64,000 bases of DNA from Pseudomonadales bacterium (GTDB taxonomy: Bacteria; Pseudomonadota; Gammaproteobacteria; Pseudomonadales; Azotimanducaceae): assembly GCA_012103505.1 (NCBI GenBank), contig WLWP01000001.1, forward strand, positions 2,418,001 through 2,482,000, read 5' to 3'. The number at the start of each line of letters is the position of its first letter. Position 1 is the stretch's first letter. The translations under genes and the position numbers were made by a program. Below, piece after piece: positions 19,421 to 28,130 of the stretch. Under the pieces are notes generated by a model. The model made no database searches, was not told the origin of the DNA, and saw only the letters and a program-made list of their open reading frames with translations.

Positions 19421-20196
19421 GGCGCATTTCTCAGACTAATGTGCCGCACGAGAGATAAGTCGGCATCATCAGAGGCCATCGTCATATCTACCCGCACCAC
19501 GCCATTTCGCTGCAAGTTAGGTGGTGCTATCGAAAAATTGGAAGTCGAGCTGTGCACAGAAGCCGCGAGCAGGATCCGATTAGGTAACGCACTCGGTAAG
19601 TCTGCTGGATCTGGTTGCGCCGCGAGGAATCCATAATCTTGGTAGTGCCAGAGCGCACCTTGGCTAAAGCAATATGACTGCGGTGGATCGACGGCGAAGA
19701 CACGGTTCGATGTGGTTGCGCTTGGAAACTCATGATCGCTGAGTAGTGTCAGCGTGGCTTCGTCAGTCGTGCTCCCGGTTTGACTGACAACAGTCGGAGA
19801 GATCGCCCCTGGGTTGGCCAAAACGTATGGCGTCTGTATACCATGCCCGATCGATAGTCGCCCACCGACCATATTGTCCAACCCCAGAGTAACCACGGTG
19901 TTAGCCTGAAGACCGATGGGCGCACTTAAATAGCGGCCACCAGATCGTACCGGCAGCCACTCTAAGCAACGACCATCATCAGAGCGTCGAACACTGCTCG
20001 GTAACGCCGCTGAAATCTGTCTATGCATGGCAGCTAGAGCGGCAGACGCTTGGTCGGCTAAAGTAATTCTGGAATTGGTAGATGCATATCCATCGGTGGC
20101 GTCCACTAAGAAGCGACTACCGCCTATAGCGACAATGGCTAGTAGCGCCATCACCACAACCAGCTCGATCAGTGAAAACCCGTATTCAGAACGCAT
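19417..20196 (-). CDS. mshO: MSHA minor pilin MshO-like (PilW-type prepilin)
   Basis: A 259-residue type IV prepilin. The leader MRSEYG is cut before FSLIELVVVMALLAIVAIGG, with Glu5 of the mature protein present. The long C-terminal part is typical of PilW/MshO minor pilins. It overlaps neighbours on both sides. Confidence 0.85.
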   Translation of the reverse strand: MRSEYGFSLIELVVVMALLAIVAIGGSRFLVDATDGYASTNSRITLADQASAALAAMHRQISAALPSSVRRSDDGRCLEWLPVRSGGRYLSAPIGLQANTVVTLGLDNMVGGRLSIGHGIQTPYVLANPGAISPTVVSQTGSTTDEATLTLLSDHEFPSATTSNRVFAVDPPQSYCFSQGALWHYQDYGFLAAQPDPADLPSALPNRILLAASVHSSTSNFSIAPPNLQRNGVVRVDMTMASDDADLSLVRHISLRNAP

Positions 20197-20723
20197 TAGT
20201 AGTTAGCCCGTACGGCCGAAAAGACCTGTGACGACCCACCTGGTGGTGTGACGATTACGGAGACCACCTTGGCATGCTGAGAATCTGCCAAACCAAATGC
20301 TAGTTGTTGCGCAGCGTCTAGATACGCAACCGACACCTCAACTTGGAAACCGGCAAACACTTCGATCGGTTGTCCGTCTTCGTCCAACGGTGGGATTTCG
20401 CGTAAACCGTTGAAGTCATCTACGTCATCGAAGTTTGCCCGAGATTCACCATCATCAAAATCTGCTGGCGAAGAACATGGACCACACCTTGGCACCCCAC
20501 CTTCTGGCGTGAGTTCGTCAAACTTGCGGATCATGATTTGATCCAAGTAGCTGCGCGCCAAAATTTCAGTTTTAGCACGCCACAGAGAGTCAGATTGTTT
20601 CCCAAGCGCAAAGCTCATCGAGCCAAAAATAGCGGCCCCAGCGATGCCGAAAATTGCCAGTGTGACAACTAGCTCAACGAGCGTAAATCCGCACAGATGT
20701 CGACGCCGACTTGGTTCAAACAC
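20196..20723 (-). CDS. mshD: MSHA minor pilin MshD-like
   Basis: A 175-residue prepilin from GTG 20723, which overlaps the mshC-like stop. The leader ends RRRHLCG, cleaved before FTLVELVVTLAIFGIAGAAIFG. The body contains a CGPC pair near 95. The frame is open further upstream to 20828, but that would run far into mshC and delay the prepilin leader, so the short form is chosen. Confidence 0.82.
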   Translation of the reverse strand: MFEPSRRRHLCGFTLVELVVTLAIFGIAGAAIFGSMSFALGKQSDSLWRAKTEILARSYLDQIMIRKFDELTPEGGVPRCGPCSSPADFDDGESRANFDDVDDFNGLREIPPLDEDGQPIEVFAGFQVEVSVAYLDAAQQLAFGLADSQHAKVVSVIVTPPGGSSQVFSAVRANY

Positions 20724-21231
20724 ACTGACCGCCGCGGGATACGCCACTCGGGTGAAGGCAAAGATCCAATAACTGTTCACCGATGGCCGCAATCGCGATA
20801 CCGGATGCATGAGGCAGCGCCGCGCCACGCAGAACTACGGTTCGAAGATAACCAGATCCGCCATAACCAACGAGCAAGGATTCACCTGTGATGAGCTCCG
20901 TACCGGCAACATCGATTCGAGCATCACTTTGCCATTCATCTCTATGCAAAATTTCAGCGCCTCCAGACACGACTGCCGTAAGTCCCGCTGCTGTACGCGT
21001 TAAGGTGAGAAGGATGTTAACGTCCTGACGAAAGGTTGCATGTCGACGAGCATGTGCCGTTTGACTCGCTACGAAGTCCCGTAGCAAGGCCGCTTCATAG
21101 GCGCTCGTACCAACCATCCGAGATATCGCAACAGCACTGAGTACACCAAGAAGGAGCAGCACAGTGATCATTTCGACGACCGTGAATCCGGACACAGGCG
21201 TCGTCCTTTGCTTTTGCGCACGCACAGGCAC
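20716..21231 (-). CDS. mshC: MSHA minor pilin MshC-like
   Basis: A 171-residue prepilin with leader ending TTPVSG before FTVVEMITVLLLLGVLSAVAI; Glu5 is present. The C-terminal part is similar in size to MshC. It is the first gene of the five-gene minor-pilin operon; mshA, mshB and the assembly ATPase genes are not beside it. Confidence 0.82.
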   Translation of the reverse strand: MPVRAQKQRTTPVSGFTVVEMITVLLLLGVLSAVAISRMVGTSAYEAALLRDFVASQTAHARRHATFRQDVNILLTLTRTAAGLTAVVSGGAEILHRDEWQSDARIDVAGTELITGESLLVGYGGSGYLRTVVLRGAALPHASGIAIAAIGEQLLDLCLHPSGVSRGGQCV

Positions 21232-21327
21232 CGACTCCAGAAAGTCTGACTTACCTTAGTGTAGAAACAATCTGAAAACTCGCGAGCTCCCTCGCGTATC
21301 GCAGCCGCGACCTGTTACGCTCTAAAA
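21232..21327. promoter_or_regulatory. Divergent promoter region between msh genes and tctCBA, with a short palindrome
   Basis: Both operons start from these 96 bp. A perfect 6-bp inverted repeat, CGCGAG-CTCC-CTCGCG, lies at 21281-21296 and could be an operator. No confident -35/-10 pair was identified. Confidence 0.35.
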
Positions 21328-22332
21328 ATGCTCCGACTGATTCGTTCTTGTCCAAAAATGGCCTTCCTGGTCATTTTCTCTATTTCTCTAATTTCGCTCC
21401 CGCTCGAGTACGCAAACGCCGAAGACTCACAAACAAGCTTGCAAAAACTCCACATCCTCATCCCCGGGGCTGCTGGAGGCGGCTGGGATCGCACTGCCCG
21501 TGGCACTGGTGAAGCGTTATCTAAATCAGGACTTGTCGAGCAAGTGACATTTGAAAATATGTCTGGTGGCGGGGGTGGTAAAGCCGTAGCGCATCTGATC
21601 GAAGTCAATCGAGACTCGACCATCATGGTGAATTCAACCCCTATCGTCGTACGCGCTTTACGTGGTGTCTTTCCCCAGTCGTTCCGAGATCTTGCTCCGA
21701 TCGCAAGTCTGATCGGTGACTACTCCGTTATTGCAGTGCGCGCAGAGTCTGAGATCACCAGCATCACTGACCTCCACAACGCCCTGGCTCGCGATCCAAG
21801 TTCTGTCCCTATTGCCGGTGGCTCTGTGTATGGCGGCACCGACCACATAGTAGCGGCTATGCTCGCCCAAGGGCTCGGTGCCGACCCAAGACAGATTAAG
21901 TACATTCCGTATGACGCTGGCGGCAAGGCCATGGTCGGCCTTCTTTCTGGCGAAGTTGTGGCGCTCGCCTCTGGCTATGGTGAAGTCGTCGATTTAGTCG
22001 AACAGGGTTGGGTACGCTTGTTATGCGTTGCCAGCGAGGATCGACTGCAAACAGCACTCGCCAGGAAAGTTCCGACTTGCATAGAAGCGGGTGTTGACAA
22101 GCTTGTTTTTGTTAACTGGCGCGGTTTCTTTGCCGCACAGCACATCGACCCTGTGGTGCTCAAACAGTACCGAGAGGTCTTGCATAAACTCCTCAGCACC
22201 CAAGCTTGGGATGAGGTTCGTGACCGTTATGGTTGGGTTGATCTCTTTCGACCCGGGCAAGAGTTCCACGCCCTACTCGCAGATCAAGAAAAGCGTTTGA
22301 GTGCCTTGCTGACTCAACTGGGTATGTTGTGA
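21328..22332 (+). CDS. tctC: Tripartite tricarboxylate-type transporter, periplasmic binding protein (TctC family)
   Basis: A 334-residue periplasmic solute receptor with a signal peptide (about 1-31, ending YANA). The first strand (LHILIPGAAGGGWDRTARG) and later GGSVYGGTDH and YIPYDAGGKAMVGLLSGEV segments are TctC/BugT features. It delivers a carboxylate, or possibly another solute, to the TctAB membrane unit. ATG 21358 is an alternative start. Its stop overlaps the tctB start by 4 bp. Confidence 0.9.
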   Translation: MLRLIRSCPKMAFLVIFSISLISLPLEYANAEDSQTSLQKLHILIPGAAGGGWDRTARGTGEALSKSGLVEQVTFENMSGGGGGKAVAHLIEVNRDSTIMVNSTPIVVRALRGVFPQSFRDLAPIASLIGDYSVIAVRAESEITSITDLHNALARDPSSVPIAGGSVYGGTDHIVAAMLAQGLGADPRQIKYIPYDAGGKAMVGLLSGEVVALASGYGEVVDLVEQGWVRLLCVASEDRLQTALARKVPTCIEAGVDKLVFVNWRGFFAAQHIDPVVLKQYREVLHKLLSTQAWDEVRDRYGWVDLFRPGQEFHALLADQEKRLSALLTQLGML

Positions 22333-22781
22333 GTCTTTCGCGGGCGCAGATTGGCGGTCTCTTCATGCTCATATTTAGCATGAGCTATGGCGTCCTGATC
22401 TTTGACATCCCTCTGATCGCCAACAACGAGACGTTTACTGCGCGTTCGATGCCAACTTTTCTCGCTGTTTTTGGCACCTTTTTGTCACTACTCCTGATCA
22501 CCCGACGCGATCAAAGCCAACAGAAACAATCCGAAAAGATGAACTTTAGATTGGGTTTAACTTTTCTAGCCCTGATGTCGGCATACGGATTCGCGATTCG
22601 TCCCGCTGGGTTCGTTCTAGCGACGGTCGTTTTCCTCTTCGCTGGATTTTGGCTACTCGGTGAACGCAACGCGACTAAGAATCTTGCTATCGCCCTGCCT
22701 GTGGTTGTTTTCTTTTGGTGGTTGATGTCTGAACTTTTGGGAGTCTATCTGCCAGCGCTGCCGGAAATCCTGAATGATTGA
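22329..22781 (+). CDS. tctB: Tripartite tricarboxylate-type transporter, small membrane subunit (TctB family)
   Basis: A 150-residue protein with four predicted helices (about 10-30, 42-60, 78-105, 112-140), the size and topology of TctB. It starts with GTG overlapping the tctC stop and overlaps tctA by 8 bp, so all three subunits are translationally coupled. Confidence 0.88.
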   Translation: MSLSRAQIGGLFMLIFSMSYGVLIFDIPLIANNETFTARSMPTFLAVFGTFLSLLLITRRDQSQQKQSEKMNFRLGLTFLALMSAYGFAIRPAGFVLATVVFLFAGFWLLGERNATKNLAIALPVVVFFWWLMSELLGVYLPALPEILND

Positions 22782-24267
22782 GGGGATTGTCACCGGGCTA
22801 TCAACTGCCTTCACCTTGCAGAATGTGCTCTTCCTTTTGACCGGCTGCTTCGCAGGCACGTTTATCGGAATGCTCCCTGGGCTTGGGCCAATGACGGCGA
22901 TAGCCTTGATGATTCCGATCGCATCAGCGCTGGAACCAAGTTCGGGGATAATCATGATGGCAGCCGTCTACTACGGCGCGATTTTCGGCGGCAGCACATC
23001 CTCCATTCTGATTAACGCGCCTGGGGTGGCATCGACTGTCGCGACATCCTTTGACGGATACCCTATGGCTAAAGCAGGCAAGGCAGGCAAGGCCCTTGCC
23101 ATCGCGGCTATCGCATCGTTTGCAGGCGGTATCATCGCCGCTATTCTGCTACTTCTTTTTGCACCTTATCTCGCAACGCTTTCTTTAAGTTTCCAATCGA
23201 CGGATTACTTTGCACTGATCCTTCTTGGACTCGTCTCAGTTGCCGCGTTTGCAGGTAGTTCAGGGATGTTGAAGGCGATCACAATGACTGTTTTCGGTCT
23301 GATGCTTTCAACCGTTGGATCCGATCAGACACAAGGCTTGCCGCGTTTCACGTTAGGACAAGTCGATCTTATCGACGGCATCTCGTTCCTACTTCTAGTC
23401 ATGGCAACTTTCGCGTTGTCAGAAGCATTGCTCGCAATTATGCGTCCAGCTGGCCCGGGTATCAGTTCAAGGGAGAAACTCACCAATATCCGGATCACTG
23501 CAGATGAAGCAGTCGAGGCCGCTCCGGCAGTTGCCCGTTCTTCGACGATCGGCTTCCTGATCGGTTTGCTCCCTGGCGCTGGTGCAACGATTGCTTCATT
23601 TCTCGCCTATGCGACCGAACAACGCTTCGCGCCTACGCGATTGGCCAAAAAATTTGGACATGGTAGCGTCCGCGGTCTAGCTGCGCCGGAAGCCGCTAAC
23701 AACGCGGCTGCCACCGGTTCCTTTGTACCGTTGCTAACGCTAGGTATCCCTGGATCCGGAACAACGGCGATCTTGTTAGGGGCATTGATCGCGTATGGCA
23801 TCCAACCTGGACCGCTTCTTTATATAAACAACCCCGAAGTATTCTGGGGTGTCATCGTTTCAATGTGGCTCGGCAACGTAGTCCTACTTTTGCTCAACCT
23901 ACCGCTTATCCCCTACATTGCTCGCATCCTAACTTTGCGTCAGGGCATACTCTTACCGCTCATTCTCTTCTCTTCGCTGATCGGCGTGTACCTCGTATCG
24001 TTCAATAGCTTCGACCTTCAACTCATGGTTCTCTTTGCAGCGGTCGCGGTCTTTTTCCGTCTTCTAGATTTTCCCATGGCGCCGATGATCTTAGGTTTTA
24101 TTCTCGGTGGGATGATCGAGGAGAATCTACGCCGCGCGTTGTTAATATATGATGGGACTTGGGTCTTCCTATGGGAGCGACCGTTGACCGCGGCCATCAT
24201 GGTGCTCGTCGTCATGGTGCTGATCCTGCCCATTTTGTTGCAACTAGTTAGTCGGAGAAACACATGA
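22774..24267 (+). CDS. tctA: Tripartite tricarboxylate-type transporter, large membrane subunit (TctA family)
   Basis: A 497-residue permease with about 11 helices. Two repeated signature loops are present: FIGMLPGLGPMTAIAL near 35 and GLLPGAGATIASFLAY near 265, both diagnostic of TctA. A short run, KAGKAGKA near 100, comes from a small tandem duplication. Its last codons overlap the start of the GH3 gene by 4 bp. Confidence 0.93.
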   Translation: MIEGIVTGLSTAFTLQNVLFLLTGCFAGTFIGMLPGLGPMTAIALMIPIASALEPSSGIIMMAAVYYGAIFGGSTSSILINAPGVASTVATSFDGYPMAKAGKAGKALAIAAIASFAGGIIAAILLLLFAPYLATLSLSFQSTDYFALILLGLVSVAAFAGSSGMLKAITMTVFGLMLSTVGSDQTQGLPRFTLGQVDLIDGISFLLLVMATFALSEALLAIMRPAGPGISSREKLTNIRITADEAVEAAPAVARSSTIGFLIGLLPGAGATIASFLAYATEQRFAPTRLAKKFGHGSVRGLAAPEAANNAAATGSFVPLLTLGIPGSGTTAILLGALIAYGIQPGPLLYINNPEVFWGVIVSMWLGNVVLLLLNLPLIPYIARILTLRQGILLPLILFSSLIGVYLVSFNSFDLQLMVLFAAVAVFFRLLDFPMAPMILGFILGGMIEENLRRALLIYDGTWVFLWERPLTAAIMVLVVMVLILPILLQLVSRRNT

Positions 24268-26690
24268 CCGGTGGGCTCAAGTCCAAACACAATGAAGCCG
24301 CCGCAATCGTCGCGGACATGACTTTGCAGGAAAAGGCTAAACTCGCTTCCGGCAAGAATTTTTGGCATCTGGAAGCGAGCGAGCGACACGATCTCCCTGC
24401 AGTCATGGTCACAGACGGACCCCATGGTTTGCGCAAGCAAAATGCATCCTCAGATCACGTTGGTTTAAACGTTAGCGTCCCAGCTACTTGCTTTCCAACA
24501 GCCTGTGCGTTGGCTTGTTCCTGGGATACCGATCTTCTCCAGAGGGTCGGTCACGCCATCGGCGAAGAGTGCGTTGCTGAGCAAGTTACGGTACTACTAG
24601 GGCCAGGCGTCAACATAAAGCGTCACCCCTATTGCGGACGCAACTTCGAATACTTCTCCGAAGACCCATATCTCACGGGCAAAATGGCGGCAGCGTTAAT
24701 CAATGGGGTGCAAGCAAACGGTGTTGGCACGAGCATCAAACACTATGCCGTTAATAATCAAGAACAAGGACGGATGATCATCGATGCAATCGTCGATGAA
24801 CGGACCCTGAGAGAAATCTATCTACGCGGGTTCGAAATCGCGATCAAGGAAGCTCAGCCGTGGACGGTCATGTGTGCGTACAACCGAGTAAACGGCACCT
24901 ATTGCAGCGACCACACCTACTTGTTGAATGAAATATTGCGAGACGAATGGGGCTTTGAGGGTTTGGTTGTCACCGATTGGGGTGCAACCAACGACCGCGT
25001 CCAAGGCGTTCGTGCTGGGCTCGACTTAGAGATGCCCGGCAGTGGCGGTATCAACGACGCGCTCATTGAAAGTGCCGTCAGCAATGGTGAGCTTGACGAA
25101 ACGGAGTTGGATCGAGTTATCGCGCGCAATGTATCCGTCTCGTTACTGGGCAAGGACCTCGCAGCAAGAAGTGGTGATGCTAATCATGCGACACACCATG
25201 ACCTCGCCCGGCATACAGCAGCCGAATGCGCTGTACTCCTTAAAAACGAGGACTCATTCCTGCCACTGCACAAAGAGCAATCGATCGCCTTGATTGGTGC
25301 CTTCGCCGAAGAGCCTCGATACCAGGGCACTGGCAGCTCGCAAGTCAATCCAACCAGTCTCGACAAAACCATCGACACATTTAAGTTGAACGCAGATCAC
25401 GTCGAATACTGTCGCGGCTATGACCCCAAGCGCTCCGATGAAGATCCTGTGCTTATCGCTGAAGCGACTGGGATCGCGCAGCAGTGCGACGTCGCCGTTG
25501 TTTTCGTTGGACTCCCCCCTATCTACGAATCAGAGGGTTTCGATCGCGTTCAATTTGATTTGCCGGTCCAGCACACACACTTGGTTGAAGCGGTTTGTGC
25601 AGCCAACCCCAATACCGTCGTCGTCCTCAGCAACGGTTCCCCCATCGCCATGCCCTGGGTAGATCAGCCCAAAGCTATTTTGGAGGGCTATCTCGCTGGC
25701 CAAGCTGGTGGTAGCGCGATCGCCGAAGTTCTCCTTGGTTTGCGCGAACCGGGCGGACGTCTCGCCGAAACATTCCCGGTCGACGTCGGTGATGTCGCCG
25801 CGGACAAGCACTTTCCAGGCAATACACGCCAGGTGCAGTACCGTGAAGGGCTCTACGTCGGCTACCGATATTTCGATTCAACTAAGAGAGAGGTGCTCTT
25901 TCCATTCGGCCATGGCCTTTCCTACACCAACATCGAGCTGACGGACATCGCTGTGTCCAACGACACTTGGTCCACGGAGGATGCTGACTTACACCTGTCA
26001 GTCACTGCCCGAAACCTAGGCACGCGGGCGGGCTCTGAGGTCATCCAAGTATATCTTCACGACAAAGTAGCTTCCGTTTACCGCCCTGATCAGGAACTTC
26101 GCGCATTTACCAAGGTGCACTTGGAGCCAGGCGAGGCGGCAACGATACAAATACCACTAACGCGAGACGCATTCTCTTTTTACGATCCGAGTCAGGCACG
26201 ATGGGTCGTTGAATCCGGCGACTTTGAGCTCCGGGTCGGAAAGTCGAGCCGCGATATTGTCACTAAGCTAAACCTCGCCGTGCAATCAAGCGACACAGTG
26301 ATGCCAAACACCGCAGCGCCCAAGCTTACGGGCAAGCTAGTCGTCACTGATGATGAAGCTTTCGCCGGAATGTTGGGCTATCCAATACCCGACACAGAGT
26401 CGAGCCGACCTTTTCATCTCAACTCCTCGATCCAAGAAATCAGGTCATCATTGGTGGGTGCGCAAATCGCGAAGAAAATCACAGCCGCTTTTACAGCAAA
26501 CATGGGGGGCGAAAGCAACGATGAGACCCTCAAGAAGATGTTCGAAGAAATGGCCAACAACATGCCCCTGCGTTCTCTAGCGTTGTTTTCTCGAGGCCGT
26601 ACTGGTTATGCCGATCTTGAGCAAATGCTTGCGCTTCTAAACCACCAATACATTAAGTATTTGAAGCTAAAGTTCTTCTCAGACGATTAG
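24264..26690 (+). CDS. Glycoside hydrolase family 3 beta-glucosidase-like enzyme
   Basis: An 808-residue GH3 enzyme with no signal peptide. The nucleophile is Asp238 in VVTDWGATND. KHYAVNNQE and NFEYFSEDP are the substrate-binding loops, and the (alpha/beta)6 sandwich and fibronectin III-like domain (about 570-660, SEVIQVYLHDK) follow. It should cleave beta-glucosides or related glycosides in the cytoplasm. A tail of about 110 residues after the FnIII domain has no family I recognise. The start overlaps tctA, so synthesis is coupled to the transporter, suggesting its solute is a glycoside or a glycoside-derived acid. Confidence 0.92.
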   Translation: MTGGLKSKHNEAAAIVADMTLQEKAKLASGKNFWHLEASERHDLPAVMVTDGPHGLRKQNASSDHVGLNVSVPATCFPTACALACSWDTDLLQRVGHAIGEECVAEQVTVLLGPGVNIKRHPYCGRNFEYFSEDPYLTGKMAAALINGVQANGVGTSIKHYAVNNQEQGRMIIDAIVDERTLREIYLRGFEIAIKEAQPWTVMCAYNRVNGTYCSDHTYLLNEILRDEWGFEGLVVTDWGATNDRVQGVRAGLDLEMPGSGGINDALIESAVSNGELDETELDRVIARNVSVSLLGKDLAARSGDANHATHHDLARHTAAECAVLLKNEDSFLPLHKEQSIALIGAFAEEPRYQGTGSSQVNPTSLDKTIDTFKLNADHVEYCRGYDPKRSDEDPVLIAEATGIAQQCDVAVVFVGLPPIYESEGFDRVQFDLPVQHTHLVEAVCAANPNTVVVLSNGSPIAMPWVDQPKAILEGYLAGQAGGSAIAEVLLGLREPGGRLAETFPVDVGDVAADKHFPGNTRQVQYREGLYVGYRYFDSTKREVLFPFGHGLSYTNIELTDIAVSNDTWSTEDADLHLSVTARNLGTRAGSEVIQVYLHDKVASVYRPDQELRAFTKVHLEPGEAATIQIPLTRDAFSFYDPSQARWVVESGDFELRVGKSSRDIVTKLNLAVQSSDTVMPNTAAPKLTGKLVVTDDEAFAGMLGYPIPDTESSRPFHLNSSIQEIRSSLVGAQIAKKITAAFTANMGGESNDETLKKMFEEMANNMPLRSLALFSRGRTGYADLEQMLALLNHQYIKYLKLKFFSDD

Positions 26691-26720
26691 GCCTACTCAA
26701 TCATAGACCGTCATAGATAA

Positions 26721-27194
26721 TCAAAGACCAACCTCTATTACGGCGGTTGGCCGCTCTGCCAAGAGAGCGCGAAGATGTTCTGCCATAGTGAGTGGCACGA
26801 ACGTTTCATCACTAGCTGCAATCTCTGCAACCGACCACCAGCGCAGCTCGTCGAGCAACTCGGCCTCATGCTCCGCCGGATTTTGCTCACCGCTAGCAAC
26901 GAATTTCTCAACCGGCCAATAGTAGAAGAATTCTTCCTGATCAAAAGACTCCCCGCGAAAGACGAAAGCATGTCGTCGATGCCACACGGGACCTGTGATA
27001 CGGGGTGATGGCTCTTGGTGACCAGTTTCTTCCCAAACCTCGCGTTCAAGTGCCGCTAAGTGATCCTCGCTCGGCTCTATCCCACCACCCGGGGCGAGCC
27101 AGATATATTCTTTTGTGTCAGGGACGTACAGCCGGACCAGTAAAACCTCCTGGTCGGCGACCAGTAGAGCTCGAACCGCTGCTCTGTAACTCAC
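26721..27194 (-). CDS. Nudix hydrolase
   Basis: A 157-residue Nudix protein. The full box is readable from GGGIEPSED to LEREVWEETGH (about 36-60), giving the GX5EX7REUXEEXGU pattern that binds Mg and hydrolyses nucleoside diphosphate-X compounds. The particular substrate is unknown. The start overlaps the rdgC stop by 4 bp. Confidence 0.9.
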   Translation of the reverse strand: MSYRAAVRALLVADQEVLLVRLYVPDTKEYIWLAPGGGIEPSEDHLAALEREVWEETGHQEPSPRITGPVWHRRHAFVFRGESFDQEEFFYYWPVEKFVASGEQNPAEHEAELLDELRWWSVAEIAASDETFVPLTMAEHLRALLAERPTAVIEVGL

Positions 27195-28087
27195 ACTCTG
27201 ACGTAGCCACCGAGCTGGCTTTTCAGCGCTCCGAGCACACCGTTGATGAGACCAGTCGTGAGCACGATCTCGGCATCGTGTCGCATAACTGGGTCTTCCT
27301 GGTCAAGCTCATCGAGTTCTTCTAGACCTTCAAATTTGACCTTACGTAACACCAAGTCATCGGCTAGAACAAATCCAACTTGGGCATTCCAGGACAAGCC
27401 TAGACGGTCGAGAACCAGGCCATCTTTCACATGCGCCTGAACACTTTTGTCATTGATATCCATATCAAGCCAATTGACGGTAGACGTTTGCTCTGAGGGA
27501 TCCTTCATGCGGCATTCGCGCCCGACAAAGAACTTTCCTGCATCGCCGCCCAAGAACACCTGCTTCATGAGCGTCTGCGCCGACTTTTGGTACTCCAGCG
27601 GTGTTGCTTGCAGCGACCCCAATGCATCGCGCAGCTTATCCAAATACTCTTCTGCAACCTTCTCGGAAGGTGTCGCGATTGCGAGAACCTTCTCCGCTTG
27701 TATATAGAATGCCCGAATTCGATCCGACTTCAGCAACGCTCTCGGCAAGAGCTCCGAATAGACTTCTTCCTTTAGCTCTCGCTTTTCTCCACGAGACGGG
27801 GGTCGTGCTGAACGCCTTTCGAATTCAATCACACGCTCTGAAAGCGCTTCTTTGATGACTGCTGGTGGCAATAACTTCGTCTGGTAACGGAGCTGTAACA
27901 AGTCGACGCCACTCAAACGACGACAAAGCAAATCCTCCAGTATTTCGACCGGTGGCTCGAAGCCAACGCTCTTTTCACTGTATGCAGGGCACGGCTTGAA
28001 GGCCGCCTCTGCCAAAGCCTCATTGAGCGACTGTTCATCGCTCGGCCAGTCACTGTGAATGCGATAAAAACGGAAATTCTTGAACAC
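27191..28087 (-). CDS. rdgC: Recombination-associated protein RdgC
   Basis: A 298-residue protein starting MFKNFRFYRI, the characteristic RdgC N-terminus. The middle shows LPPAVIKEAL and the end a DEIVLTTGLI-like segment (AEIVLTTGLINGVLG). RdgC forms a ring-shaped dimer on duplex DNA and restrains RecA. Length matches the family (about 300). The gene family is restricted to beta- and gammaproteobacteria, which supports the taxonomic reading. Confidence 0.92.
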   Translation of the reverse strand: MFKNFRFYRIHSDWPSDEQSLNEALAEAAFKPCPAYSEKSVGFEPPVEILEDLLCRRLSGVDLLQLRYQTKLLPPAVIKEALSERVIEFERRSARPPSRGEKRELKEEVYSELLPRALLKSDRIRAFYIQAEKVLAIATPSEKVAEEYLDKLRDALGSLQATPLEYQKSAQTLMKQVFLGGDAGKFFVGRECRMKDPSEQTSTVNWLDMDINDKSVQAHVKDGLVLDRLGLSWNAQVGFVLADDLVLRKVKFEGLEELDELDQEDPVMRHDAEIVLTTGLINGVLGALKSQLGGYVRV

Positions 28088-28130
28088 GGAATGAGCCTAC
28101 CTTACTACCTAGGGATGAAAAAAAGATGCG

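Noticed and set aside
23080..23105. KAGKAGKA repeat in TctA as a possible frameshift or insertion
   Set aside because: The small duplication is in frame and the permease motifs on both sides are intact.
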